Shown: positions 17,473 through 26,280 of the stretch, piece by piece
Layout: each line of letters begins with the position of its first letter
How positions within the stretch are numbered: position 1 is the first letter of the stretch
Assembly (NCBI GenBank): GCA_965242745.1
Contig: CBDETG010000013.1
Coordinates: forward strand, 5,752-69,751
Direction: 5' to 3'
From: JABAAI01 sp965242745
GTDB lineage: Bacteria > Spirochaetota > Leptospiria > Leptospirales > Leptonemataceae
DNA length: 64,000 nucleotides
Notes under the pieces: generated by a model
What the model saw: the letters and a program-made list of their open reading frames with translations, nothing else
The model's database searches: none
What the model was told of the DNA's origin: nothing
Program-made: the position numbers and the translations under genes

Positions 17473-18396
17473 ATGGGCTGGGAAGCTTATGAGATGCGTT
17501 CCGGCCCCTTGTCTTTATCTTTGGTACCTGCTTTGGGCGGCCGGATCATGTCTTTGCAATTTCATGGAGAGGAATTTTTTTTTGTTCAAGAAGAGCATGC
17601 AGGGGAGCTATTTGATTTTAGCCGCAATCTGCAAGAGCTTGATCGAGCAAAACGTGCCATGGGCTTTCGAGTCTGGGGCGGGGATAAAACTTGGGTTGCG
17701 CCTCAGAAGGCATGGAGAAAGGCGATACCTCCTCTTACTTTGGACGCTGGCCGCTATGAAATCGTATTCCAAGCTCAAGAAAAGAAGGTGCAAATGCAAA
17801 GCGCTTTGGACCCTGAGACAGGGCTGCAAATATTGCGTGAGCTGCGTTTTCTTTCAGAGCGTGAGCTGGAACTCAAGCAATCCTTTTACAACGGGAGCAA
17901 TAGTAAAAAAAAATGGGGTATCTGGAATGTCTCGCAAATCTTACGCAATATATACGTGCATGTGCCTGTGGAAGCAAAGGAGCTGCGTCCCTATCCTGAG
18001 GAAGGCGATTCTGAAAAGCTGCACAAGCTTGTCATCAAGCCTTCGCAACACGCTTGGTCCCGCATCCAATGCGAGGATGCCTTGCATTTCAAATATGGAG
18101 CGAGGGTCCCTATAGGGCATCTGGCGATCTTCAAGAGCTCCAAAAAGCGTAGCGCTTTTCTGGTCATGGAGCGCTTTTTTTCTGTAGAGCCTGAAGCTCC
18201 TTATGCCCATGATGCGATTGTAGAAGTGTACAATTCTCCTTCTATGAATTATGCTGAGGTTGAGGTGCATGCCCCCATACATGAAATAGCGCCGGGTCAG
18301 ACTATCTCCCACAGCCAAAGATGGCGTTTTAGCAGAGTAACAAAAGAAAGGATGCAGCTGCTTGCAGAGCTGCCTAAGAGCCGGTCTCAAAACTAG
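17473..18396 (+). CDS. DUF4380-like, galactose-mutarotase-fold protein
   Basis: A 307-residue protein that resembles the galactose-mutarotase-like superfamily (aldose epimerase or DUF4380 type). It has an early VPALGGRIMSLQFHGEEFFFV strand pair, WGGDKTWVAPQKAW in the middle (the DGGDRxWxAPE-like motif of DUF4380), a beta-rich core with GIWNVSQI, and late EVYNSPSMNYAEVEVHAP. A role in binding or modifying carbohydrates is inferred from the fold only. The stop codon lies inside a copy of the hairpin element (18376-18402), which therefore encodes the last residues KSRSQN. Confidence 0.6.
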   Translation: MGWEAYEMRSGPLSLSLVPALGGRIMSLQFHGEEFFFVQEEHAGELFDFSRNLQELDRAKRAMGFRVWGGDKTWVAPQKAWRKAIPPLTLDAGRYEIVFQAQEKKVQMQSALDPETGLQILRELRFLSERELELKQSFYNGSNSKKKWGIWNVSQILRNIYVHVPVEAKELRPYPEEGDSEKLHKLVIKPSQHAWSRIQCEDALHFKYGARVPIGHLAIFKSSKKRSAFLVMERFFSVEPEAPYAHDAIVEVYNSPSMNYAEVEVHAPIHEIAPGQTISHSQRWRFSRVTKERMQLLAELPKSRSQN

Positions 18397-18402
18397 GCTC
18401 TT
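18376..18402 (+). repeat. 3'-end hairpin element, copy b
   Basis: AAGAGCC (18376-18382), 13-nt loop, GGCTCTT (18396-18402), then GCGAC. It overlaps the stop codon of the preceding gene. Same orientation relative to the gene as the other copies. Confidence 0.8.
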
Positions 18403-18435
18403 GCGACACGCAACTTCGCACAAGAGTGCGGCGCA

Positions 18436-20010
18436 ATGATACTACAACATGATATTCCCAGCGGCTTTCTGGATTGGCCGGAGCCTATCTTCATGGATTG
18501 TCTGCACGGCTTGGAGAGGGAGGCCTTGAGAGTGGATTCACAGGCTTTTCTCTCCAAGCTCCCGCATCCCCCCTCGCTTGGCTCACCTTTGATGCACCCT
18601 TCCATCACTACAGATTTCAGCGAAGCTCAGGTAGAATATACAAGCCAGCCATGCCATTCCTTAGGCGGCCTGCTTTCTGAGCTGGGGCTGCTTTGCCATT
18701 ATGTAAGACGGCACTTGGAAGAAGAAAGGCTGTGGCCTCTTTCTATGCCTGCGCGCATTCTCTCATCAGAGGACATCCCGCTGGCGCAGTATGGAAGTTC
18801 TCCGCAAGGCAGACAGAAGCGGGTCTATAGAAGGGGCCTTGCGCATCGTTATGGAAGAGCCATGCAGAGCATATCAGGCGTGCATTACAACATTTCCTTT
18901 GGACGATCCTTCTGGCAGGCCTACGGCGCTCTTATGGGCAAAAGCATGGACCAGCAAGCAAAAACAGAATTGTACTTGGCTGCGCTCCGTAATATTTTGC
19001 GTCATTCCTATGTTTTCCCATACCTTTTTGGAGACTCCCCTGCTGTGGATGAAAGCTTTCTGCGCTCACTCCCCAAGCATCCGATCATAGATGAAGTAAA
19101 AAAGCGGCTCCTTCCACTCCCTTGGGAAGAGCAAGGAGGCAGCTTTTATGCGCCGCATGCAAGCTCTCTGCGCCAAAGCGAGCTGGGCTACAATCATCCT
19201 GCGCAGTGGGACTTAAACATCAGCTACAACAGTCTCCAGCAATATATAGAAAGCATGCGCCGCGCTCTGGGAAGCTCCTGTCCTGCTTATGAAAAGTGGC
19301 CGCAGGGGGAAGAACAACTTAGCTCTGCCTTTTTACAAATTGAGAACGAGCATTATGCCCTTGTGCGCCCCAAAGCCGCTGTCCTACATGCGCAGGAGGG
19401 CGCTTTAGCTGGTCTGGGGAAGTACGGTATAGAATATCTGGAACTGCGCTGCTTGGATATACAAGCGCGTGAATGCCATGGCATAGATATAGCAAGCCTT
19501 GCTTTTATGCAGCTCCTCGTTATCTATTGCGCTTTGACTCCATCCAATGCTATAGATCAGCATGAGCAAAAAAGATTACGAAAAAACTATCTCAAAAGCG
19601 CCTGGGAAGGATTGCAGCCCAGCTGCACTTTAGCTTTGGGGAAGACAGAAGCAGCGCTGGCGCAGCAAGGAGAGCAGCTATGCCGAAAGCTGGAAGCGCT
19701 GGCAGAACGTTTGGATCAAGAGCTTGTATCTTCTACCTTGTATCAGGAAAGTCTTAGCGTGCAAAAAGAAAAATTCCGCGATGCTAAGAAATGTCCTGCA
19801 GCAATGCAGCTGGCAGCTATGCAAAACTATTCCAGAAACAGCTATCTTTCATTCGGCCAAGCTCAGGCAGATCAATTTCAGTCTCATGCAAAGCATAGCA
19901 ATTTCCCCCGCAAAGAAAAGGACATGCTCGATAGGCTGGCTCAAAGCTCCCTTGCGCAGCAAAAGAGCCTGGAAAAAAAGCAAGGAGAGCTGCTGCAGCC
20001 TGCGCCTTAG
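18436..20010 (+). CDS. gshA: Glutamate-cysteine ligase
   Basis: First enzyme of glutathione synthesis, joining glutamate and cysteine with ATP. The 524-residue protein is of the proteobacterial GshA type. Near the N-terminus are HGLEREALRV, HPSITTDFSEAQVEYTS and LWPLSMPARI. These are followed by IPLAQYGSSPQGRQKRVYR and the ISGVHYNISF active-site segment. Further on, GIEYLELRCLDIQARECHGI is conserved. The length is normal. The start ATG at 18436 lies 39 nt after the preceding stop and has no strong ribosome-binding site. No gshB is present in the window. Confidence 0.93.
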   Translation: MILQHDIPSGFLDWPEPIFMDCLHGLEREALRVDSQAFLSKLPHPPSLGSPLMHPSITTDFSEAQVEYTSQPCHSLGGLLSELGLLCHYVRRHLEEERLWPLSMPARILSSEDIPLAQYGSSPQGRQKRVYRRGLAHRYGRAMQSISGVHYNISFGRSFWQAYGALMGKSMDQQAKTELYLAALRNILRHSYVFPYLFGDSPAVDESFLRSLPKHPIIDEVKKRLLPLPWEEQGGSFYAPHASSLRQSELGYNHPAQWDLNISYNSLQQYIESMRRALGSSCPAYEKWPQGEEQLSSAFLQIENEHYALVRPKAAVLHAQEGALAGLGKYGIEYLELRCLDIQARECHGIDIASLAFMQLLVIYCALTPSNAIDQHEQKRLRKNYLKSAWEGLQPSCTLALGKTEAALAQQGEQLCRKLEALAERLDQELVSSTLYQESLSVQKEKFRDAKKCPAAMQLAAMQNYSRNSYLSFGQAQADQFQSHAKHSNFPRKEKDMLDRLAQSSLAQQKSLEKKQGELLQPAP

Positions 20011-20341
20011 CTCTTGCAATGTCTTCTTTCATCATCAAATTACCGGACAGCTTCCCTGACTGCAGCTCATCTCATTGCTCTTGGTCCTAGTTGTTTATGG
20101 AGCGCATGCGCAGGCAGAGCAGAAAAACTGCGGCATAGTCATGAGCATAAGACTGCAAGGGCGCGCTTAGCTAGCGTAAAAAACACTTGGGAGAAATAAA
20201 AATGTTTCCGATTAAAATGGATGGGACGGATTCCTTCGGCAAGAAAATCCCGGGCAAAAATGCCCGGGCAATACTGGTCAAATGCTTTTGAGCGGACTTC
20301 GCACAAAAGGTCTTTTTTACAAGCCGACGGGGTCCGTCTCC
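20011..20341. other. gshA/flaB2 convergent intergenic region
   Basis: 331 nt between convergent genes. It contains the terminator at 20239-20269. No further gene is supported; a 29-codon frame near 20202 is too short to judge. Confidence 0.6.
20239..20269 (-). terminator. Rho-independent terminator of flaB2
   Basis: CCCGGGCA at 20249-20256 pairs with TGCCCGGG at 20261-20268 around a 4-nt loop. On the minus strand the GC-rich stem is followed by ATTTTCTT. It lies about 75 nt beyond the flaB2 stop. On the plus strand there is no T-run. Confidence 0.65.
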
Positions 20342-21187
20342 TCACTTAAGCAAGTGAAGGATGGCTTGCGGCCTAGCTCCCGCCTGCGCAAGCATAGCTA
20401 TGGAAGTTTGAGAGAGGATTTGACGTGTAGTCAATTTTACCACCTCTTCGGCCATATCCGTATCTCGTATGCGGCTTTCGGCAGCCTGAACATTCTCATA
20501 GGCATTCATCAAGCCCTTAGCAGTGTGCTCCAATCTGTTTTGATAAGCGCCGAGATTAGATCGTTGACGCATCAAGATCGATAGAGCTTGATCTGCCCTT
20601 GCTATAGTATCATTCGCCGCCGCTGGGGCTGAAATACTGATCGCTTTATTTGTCTCTAGACGGAGTTTTAGGGCTTTAGCGGTCATAGTGCCGATGTATA
20701 CCCTTTCCCTTTGATTTGCATTAGGGCCCATGTGAAGCCACATGGAACTGTTCCGTGAAGTACGGCTGAATTGGCCCAAAAGCAGCTTAAAGCGGTTAAA
20801 CTCTGCCTGCGATGCAATGCGATCCACCTCGTCAACGAGCTGGGATACTTCTACTTGTATAAGCTGTCTGTCCTCGGCGCTGTAAATGCCATTGGAGGCC
20901 TGTATAGCTAAGACCCGTACCCTTTGTACAATCTCAGAAACCTGCGCTAAAAAGCCCTCCGCTGTCTGAATCATGCTCAGACCATCTTCGGCATTCCTTT
21001 CAGCTTGACGCAAACCCATGATCTGAGTCCGCATTTTTTCTGAAACAGCAAGGCCTGAGGGGTCATCGCCAGCGCGGTTGATCCTCATGCCTGAAGACAG
21101 CTTAGCCATAGAGCTATCCGTTGCCCATTGACTAAATTTTAAAACGCGATGCGCATTGATCGCGCTTAAATTGTGATTGATAATCAT
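20342..21187 (-). CDS. flaB: FlaB-type core flagellin, divergent copy
   Basis: Periplasmic-flagellum core filament protein of 281 residues. It starts MIINHNLSAINAHRVLKF, followed by LSSGMRINRAGDDPSGLAVSE, and retains the LRQAERNAEDGLSMIQTAEGFL helix. The VSQLVDEVDRIASQAEFN and SSMWLHMGPN segments are typical of spirochaetal FlaB. Compared with flaB1, the terminal D0 helix has drifted (KLTTRQILSQTSIAMLAQAGARPQAILHLLK where flaB1 has QSGTAMLAQANLRPQS), so it may be a minor filament subunit. ATG at 21187 follows AAGGAG. The frame stays open upstream to 21499, but that part is intergenic. It has a clear terminator downstream. Confidence 0.95.
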   Translation of the reverse strand: MIINHNLSAINAHRVLKFSQWATDSSMAKLSSGMRINRAGDDPSGLAVSEKMRTQIMGLRQAERNAEDGLSMIQTAEGFLAQVSEIVQRVRVLAIQASNGIYSAEDRQLIQVEVSQLVDEVDRIASQAEFNRFKLLLGQFSRTSRNSSMWLHMGPNANQRERVYIGTMTAKALKLRLETNKAISISAPAAANDTIARADQALSILMRQRSNLGAYQNRLEHTAKGLMNAYENVQAAESRIRDTDMAEEVVKLTTRQILSQTSIAMLAQAGARPQAILHLLK

Positions 21188-21505
21188 CTCACACTCCTTG
21201 TGCTCTTCTTTCGCTGTTTTACTCAAAGTAAGCAAAACGAACAGAGGCTTTGCACATAAGTCCTCTGCAGCTGGAGGCAGCGCCTCTTTTGCCCGATAAG
21301 AGGCAAAAAGGCTTGCTCCCCCCCCCTGTGCAATACCAGCGGCTGCACAGAGAGAGAAAACAAAAAGGAATGTTGTTCTATGAGCAAGCGCATTTCGAAG
21401 CGGCCGCAGGAGCCTAGTTTTGAGGCCGGCTCTTAACGAGCATTTAGGCCCCAAAAAAAGGGTCCAGAGCGAGTACTTTGTCAAAGCGCTTAGTTTCATA
21501 ACTCC
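21188..21505. other. flaB1-flaB2 intergenic region
   Basis: 318 nt. It holds a hairpin-element copy (21408-21434) about 70 nt past flaB1. The region is open in the flaB2 frame, but the open part has no flagellin similarity. No sigma-28 type promoter could be recognised with confidence. Confidence 0.55.
21408..21434 (-). repeat. 3'-end hairpin element, copy c
   Basis: GAGCC at 21410-21414 pairs with GGCTC at 21428-21432, with the same 13-nt loop type as other copies. It lies about 70 nt downstream of the flaB1 stop, and in gene orientation it reads AAGAGCC...GGCTC. Confidence 0.75.
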
Positions 21506-22351
21506 CTATCTCAATAGTTGTAACACAGATTGAGGACGCAAATTAGCTTGGGCCAGCATGGCCGTGCCGCTTTGCGCTAAGATCTGGTTTTTTGTGAAAT
21601 GGGTAGCTTCTTCTGCCATGTCCGCATCGCGGATACGGCTTTCTGAAGCTTGTATGTTCTCATAAGTATTCATCAAGCCCTTAGCGGTATGCTCGAGCCT
21701 ATTGTGGTAGGCTCCAAGATTTGCGCGCTGCCTGTTGATTTGCTGCAAAGCTTCATCAGCTAAACGTATGGCCTCATTGGCAAAATCCGGCGTGGAGATT
21801 GTCAATATGGTGCCATCTGCGCGTGCAAGGCCTAAGGAAAGGGCTGTCATCGTTTTGATGAAGACTCTTTCTCTTTGATGAATATTGGGTCCCATGTGGA
21901 ACCACATGGAGCTGATTCGTGAGTCGCGCGCAAACTGCCCCTGCAAAAGCGCTAAGCCGTTGAATTCAGCCTGGGACGCTATGCGGTCGACCTCGTCTAC
22001 TAGCTGCGAGACTTCTACTTGAATCATCTGGCGGTCATTTGGCGTATAGATACCGTTAGATGATTGTACAGCAAGAACCCGAATCCTTTGAATCAATTCA
22101 GAAACTTGCTGGAGATAGCCCTCAGTAGTCTGGACCAAACTCATACCGTCTTCGGTATTACGTTCAGCCTGACGCAGACCGTTGATCTGCGAGCGCATTT
22201 TTTCTGAAACGGCAAGACCGGAAGCGTCATCACCAGCTCGGTTGATGCGCATTCCGGAGGAAAGCCGCTCCATGTTTTTGCTGACTTCCCATTGCTGGAA
22301 CTTCAGCACGCGGTGTGAGTTCACCGCGCTCAGGTTATGGTTAATGATCAT
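21506..22351 (-). CDS. flaB: FlaB-type core flagellin
   Basis: Core filament protein of the periplasmic flagellum, 281 residues. The D0/D1 N-terminal region reads MIINHNLSAVNSHRVLKF, then MERLSSGMRINRAGDDASG. The central part has the spirochaetal SSMWFHMGPNIHQRERVFI segment. The C-terminal helix ends in QILAQSGTAMLAQANLRPQSVLQLLR, the canonical form. There is no variable D2/D3 domain, as expected for periplasmic flagellins, and no signal peptide since export is through the flagellar system. A strong GGGAGGAAA ribosome-binding site precedes ATG at 22351. Confidence 0.97.
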   Translation of the reverse strand: MIINHNLSAVNSHRVLKFQQWEVSKNMERLSSGMRINRAGDDASGLAVSEKMRSQINGLRQAERNTEDGMSLVQTTEGYLQQVSELIQRIRVLAVQSSNGIYTPNDRQMIQVEVSQLVDEVDRIASQAEFNGLALLQGQFARDSRISSMWFHMGPNIHQRERVFIKTMTALSLGLARADGTILTISTPDFANEAIRLADEALQQINRQRANLGAYHNRLEHTAKGLMNTYENIQASESRIRDADMAEEATHFTKNQILAQSGTAMLAQANLRPQSVLQLLR

Positions 22352-22789
22352 TTGCGTTTCCTCCCTGAAACGTAAAAATCTTTTACAAAGCCCCTTGCCA
22401 TAGCCTGCAATTAGGAAGGCAAAGAGTCCTGCAGATCACAGATATAAGCACGCCATGCTGATTCAAAGAAGCAGCGTCAGCCTTGCTTACTCTGCAACGC
22501 AAGGGCAGCTCCATATACTTGAAGCTGCCTTTAGCAGAAGAAAGTCCGGCCTTGACCGGCTTTCTCTTTATATATTGAGACCGGCTCTTGGTCTAAATCC
22601 TTTTAGACAAGAACAGGCCCGCTTTTTTAACAGCCTTCGGACATGCCAAAGACTCAGCTCTTATTTTCGGGGATGGGCATAGCTAACTTAAATGGAGGGA
22701 GAAAAAATGGCGCTGCTGCAGACAAAAGCGGCTTGCAAATACGCTGCCCTAATTAGGCGCAAAGGGCGCGCAGGAGATGCTTGCAGCGC
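22352..22789. other. Intergenic region upstream of flaB1
   Basis: 438 nt. It contains half a hairpin element (22574-22590) and a CCGG-rich inverted repeat near 22542-22563 followed by TCTCTTTATAT, which might terminate transcription. A 75-codon plus-strand frame at 22455 shows no recognisable features and is probably not a gene. Confidence 0.5.
22574..22590 (-). repeat. 3'-end hairpin element, half copy d
   Basis: ATTGAGACCGGCTCTTG matches the second half of the element. In the orientation of the upstream minus-strand gene it reads CAAGAGCCGGTCTCAAT, as in the other copies, and lies about 200 nt past that gene's stop. The partner arm is missing. Confidence 0.55.
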
Positions 22790-23971
22790 TTAGGGCTGAA
22801 GCCATGTTTCGACCCATGGCAGACCATATAGAGGAAGGCTTTCCATAAAGGGATCGGGGTCCATTTCTTCTACGTTGCACACGCCTGCTTTTTTCCATTT
22901 TCCCTGCGCTATCAGCATAGCGCCTATCATAGCGGGGATGCCTGTGGTAAAGGAAACAGCTTGGGAACGCGTCTTTTTGTAAGCTTCCTCGTGACTGCAA
23001 ATGTTGTAAATATAAAGCTTTTTTCTCTCCCCGTTTTTGACACCTTCGATTACATTGCCTATGCAGGTTTTACCCTTGTAGTTTTCAGCCAGACTAGCGG
23101 GATCGGGCAACAGCGCTTTGAGAAATTGCAGGGGCACAATAGGCCTGCCTTCATAGATTACAGGCTTGATGGAAGTCATGCCTATATTTTGGAGAACTTC
23201 TAAGTGAGTCAAATAAGACTTGCCAAAGGTCATAAAAAAGCGTATTCTTTTTAAGCTTGGGATATTCTTTACGAGAGACTCCAATTCCTCGTGATAGAGC
23301 AGGTAAGACTCTCTAGGCCCTATTTCAGGATAGTCCCAAGGAAAATGCACAGACAGGGGCTCTACTTCTTTCCATTCCCCTTCTTCCCAATAGCGGCCCT
23401 TTTGCGTGATCTCTCGAATGTTGATCTCGGGATTAAAGTTTGTGGCAAAGGCCCTGCCATGATCGCCGGCATTGCAGTCAAAAATATCGATGTAATGGAT
23501 TGCGTCAAAATGGCGCTTTGCAGCGTGGGCACAAAAGGCATTTGTGACTCCGGGATCAAAGCCGCAGCCCAGCAGAGCCATCAAGCCCTTCTCTTCAAAT
23601 CTTTTTTTGTAGGCCCATTGCCATTTGTATTCGAATTTTGGCCTATCGGGAGGCTCATAATTGGCTGTGTCTACATAATCTGCGCCCGCTTCCAGGCAGG
23701 CTTCCATAATAGACAAGTCCTGATAAGGCAGGGCAACATGAATAAGCAGATCCGTCTTATGCCTGCGGATTAAGGCTGCGACTTCTGAGCTGCGATCCGC
23801 ATCCAGAGCGGCTGTTTGTATAGGCCTTTTGAGCTCTGCTGCAATGCTTTTGCATTTCTCCAAGCTGCGGCTTGCAAGAACAATGTCTTCAAAAATCTCT
23901 GGAAGCGCAGCGCAGGCATGGCTTACAACACGGCCCACGCCGCCAGCTCCAATAATCATAACTCTAGACAT
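22790..23971 (-). CDS. Carboxynorspermidine synthase-like dehydrogenase
   Basis: A 393-residue member of the saccharopine-dehydrogenase superfamily, closest in wording to carboxynorspermidine/carboxyspermidine dehydrogenase. This enzyme joins aspartate semialdehyde to a diamine with NADPH in the alternative polyamine pathway. It has an N-terminal Rossmann motif IGAGGVGRVV, then LLGCGFDPGVTNAFCAHA, DCNAGDHGRAFATNFNPEINIRE, and LQFLKALLPDPASLAENYKGKT. The partner decarboxylase is not adjacent. The start ATG at 23971 lies only 4 nt from a solo copy of the repeat core (23976-23995), which must form part of the leader. I leave the gene symbol empty because substrate choice cannot be read from the sequence. 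Confidence 0.82.
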   Translation of the reverse strand: MSRVMIIGAGGVGRVVSHACAALPEIFEDIVLASRSLEKCKSIAAELKRPIQTAALDADRSSEVAALIRRHKTDLLIHVALPYQDLSIMEACLEAGADYVDTANYEPPDRPKFEYKWQWAYKKRFEEKGLMALLGCGFDPGVTNAFCAHAAKRHFDAIHYIDIFDCNAGDHGRAFATNFNPEINIREITQKGRYWEEGEWKEVEPLSVHFPWDYPEIGPRESYLLYHEELESLVKNIPSLKRIRFFMTFGKSYLTHLEVLQNIGMTSIKPVIYEGRPIVPLQFLKALLPDPASLAENYKGKTCIGNVIEGVKNGERKKLYIYNICSHEEAYKKTRSQAVSFTTGIPAMIGAMLIAQGKWKKAGVCNVEEMDPDPFMESLPLYGLPWVETWLQP

Positions 23972-23975
23972 CTCG

Positions 23976-23995
23976 GCAAATCATAGGCATTGCCA
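23976..23995. repeat. Solo 20-bp repeat core
   Basis: GGCAAATCATAGGCATTGCC, the exact reverse complement of the stretch at 49680-49699. It is the same core that builds the arrays at 1-790 and 26281-26857. Here it lies between a truncated Rpn-family gene and the start of the dehydrogenase gene. Its ends GGCAA/TTGCC are inverted. Confidence 0.85.
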
Positions 23996-24005
23996 GTAAG
24001 ATACA

Positions 24006-24878
24006 TTAGATCAAGCCCGCTTCTCTGAGCTGGGCTTCAGTGAGGCCAGTCATCTCAGTAATGTCAGAAAGGGGGTAGCCTTTGGATAGCATAAGACGAG
24101 CTGTCGCAATGGCTTTCTTTTGCTCACCTTTTTCAATACCCTGCTCAATACCTTTTTCAATGCCCTGCTCAATACCTTTTTCAATGCCCTGCTCAATACC
24201 TTTTTCAATGCCCTGCTCAATACCTTTCTTTTCAAGTTGTTCTGCGATGGTCATAACGCGTTCTCCTGCTTCTTTTGATATATATTTATCTGCAAATTCA
24301 ACAATGATCTCAATCTCTAATAACTCCACACTTTGTATAAAATAGCGGAGTAAAATTGCAACTAATTTTTTATCCTTCTGTTTATGTAAGCTGCGTAGAT
24401 AATTCTTAAACAGCGCTTCCAAGTGTTCTTTTTTTGATAAATACCAGATTTCTTTTAGACTAGCAAGAAAAGCCTGCATGCGTGGAGGATACTGTTGGAT
24501 ATTAGCTGTGGGAGAAAGATCAATGAGTTCATATGTAAAGTCTGGAATGTATTTGCGAAGTGGATTTGATAAAGCATCTGATAAAGCTAATAGCTCAGAA
24601 AAGTTTTTTACCACCGTCCAGCTCTGTTTGCCATGATAAAGAACTATAGGAATTACAACCGCATATTGCTTTTTACTCTGGTAAATTGCAGCAAGATAAG
24701 TGAGAAGCTGGCGCAGAACTTCTTTTTCTGGGTGAGATTTGTGCTCAATCAAAATGTAAATGCCAATATTTCCTTCTTGCTTGTGTGGAATACTAAAAAG
24801 CAGATCAGTGAAGCGTTCACGGTCTTTGGCGTCAATGAATGAGCCCTGTTCCATCTTGAGCTTAGTAAAATCAAGTTT
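24006..24878 (-). pseudogene. Rpn-family nuclease (PD-(D/E)XK), 5'-truncated
   Basis: This is the C-terminal part of an Rpn-type recombination-promoting nuclease (transposase_31 family). Such proteins are DNA endonucleases that promote RecA-independent recombination. The frame reads KLDFTKLKMEQGSFIDAKD before the nuclease core, which retains FTDLLFSIPHK, YILIEHKSHPEKEVLRQLL and VIPIVLYHG. The N-terminal 35 or so residues of the family are missing: the frame closes at a stop inside the end of the adjacent transposase. Near the C-terminus, four 24-bp repeats encode GIEQGIEK units. ATG at 24854 could still allow a shortened protein, but the truncation makes loss of function likely. Confidence 0.75.
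24129..24224 (-). repeat. 24-bp minisatellite inside the Rpn-family gene
   Basis: Four tandem 24-bp units coding for GIEQGIEK repeats, the first with one substitution. The unit length keeps the frame. Such charged tails are common in Rpn proteins and can vary in number. Confidence 0.85.
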
Positions 24879-26128
24879 ATCTATCTAAAGTTTGATGATC
24901 TTGCAGCCATATTTCTTTTTGATATTGATGGCCTATGCAGCCAACTTTGGATGCGCAAGATGCGCAGGCGCTTCGTTTGGCTTTATATGTTTTGTATAAG
25001 ACACCCCCTAGTTTCTTTTTACGCGCAAAATATAAGGTCTGATTTTCTGGGCAAACATAAGTGTTATCTGCTTCCTTGTATCTAAATGTAAGATCAGCAT
25101 AGTCATTTCTTTTACGCTCTTTGCGCTCCTCAGGCTTTACTTTATTTCCAAGTTTATTGGCGTAGTCTTGATCAGGCATATATAGGTCCTTGTCTTGTAA
25201 TTTTTCTAAATTTGCCTCATTGGAGTAACCAGCATCTAAAACATATTTGCTTGGCTCTTGACGAGCAGGTTTTACCTTCTCCTTGAGCTCCTCACTCTGT
25301 TTTACTAAAGCAACAGTATGCTTTGCGTCTGACTGTTCTCTTGACACTTTATGATGCACGATCATATTGCTCTTCGCATCTACGGCAATATGCGCATTGT
25401 AGCCGACTAGGAAACCCTTGCTGCTGTTTTTATGCCAATCCGCATCTCTATCCGTCAAATGAACCCGTTTAGCTTCTCCCTGCTCCTCTAAAAACTCAAG
25501 TCCCCGCTCAATGCGCTTCTCTTGTTTGTGTAGACGCGAAAGCTTCTTTTGCAATGACTCTTTCTCCTCAGCATCTTCAGTGCGCTCCCATTGCGCATAT
25601 CGTTTCTTACAACTTTCCTGAATATATTTGTAGCGTCTTTGCAATTCTTCACGCGTGCCTATGTCATTACGATTGGCGTTTGCTTTGATCTTTGTGCTGT
25701 CTATGCAGACCGTATCAAAATCTATCAGGCCCGCTTCACTCCCTAAAAATACTGTTTGACTAAAAAGCTCCTCTATGGCATGACTATGACGCTTGCGAAA
25801 AACGCTGATGCTCGAATGATCAATACGCAACCCGCCTGATAAAAACAGCAAGTCGGCACGACAGGGAAGATCACGCTCCAAATTACGCATGGAAATATTG
25901 CCGTGTAATAGCGAGTAGAAAAGAATTGCCAAAAGACGATTCACGGGAAAGGCGCAGACGGCCTCCTTTGCCATTATCGTTTGTATAATTCTTATCGAAA
26001 ATGCTTAAGTCAAGCTTATCGATGATCTCTAACAAACGACGTGTTGGGTGACCCTCCTCAAAGAGTTCTCCCAAATTTAAACTTATCATTTGATACTGAT
26101 CTACATCAGCGTGTTTATACTTTGCCAT
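24877..26128 (-). pseudogene. IS1182-like transposase, frameshifted and truncated
   Basis: A DDE transposase in two frames. The first (26128 to about 25960) has the N-terminal DUF772-type part, MAKYKHADVDQYQMISLNLG to NDNGKGGR. The second (about 25950 to 24877) continues with FPVNRLLAILFYSLLHGNISMRNLERDL, then VCIDSTKIKANANR (first Asp), GFLVGYNAHIAVDAKSN, VLDAGYSNEANLE (second Asp) and CASCASKVGC. The join at about 25945-25965 needs a shift of one base. The usual C-terminal 60-70 residues, with the catalytic Glu, are absent: the frame stops at 24877, exactly where Rpn-like sequence begins. The element is therefore dead. Confidence 0.82.
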
Positions 26129-26180
26129 ACAAGTGACATAAAATAATTTACCCTATATGGCAACTACTTTTGGAGGTTGT
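24877..26180 (-). mobile_element. Degenerate IS1182-like element
   Basis: Extent of the insertion-sequence remnant. The left limit is the junction with the Rpn-family frame near 24878. The right limit is uncertain, near GGTTGTTCAACAGACTC at about 26174-26190. No clear terminal inverted repeat or target duplication could be found by eye, consistent with end loss. Confidence 0.6.
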
Positions 26181-26280
26181 TCAACAGACTCCCCACCATC
26201 CCCCTATAAGGAATGGGTGGGTGGGCTTTTGGGTGCTAATTTTCGTTTTCGTTGCGAAAAAACGTGTGTTTGTGTAAAAA

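Noticed and set aside
21188..21499. N-terminal extension of flaB2 to 21499
   Set aside because: The frame is open, but the added residues are unlike flagellin, and ATG 21187 has AAGGAG and the canonical MIINHNLSA start.
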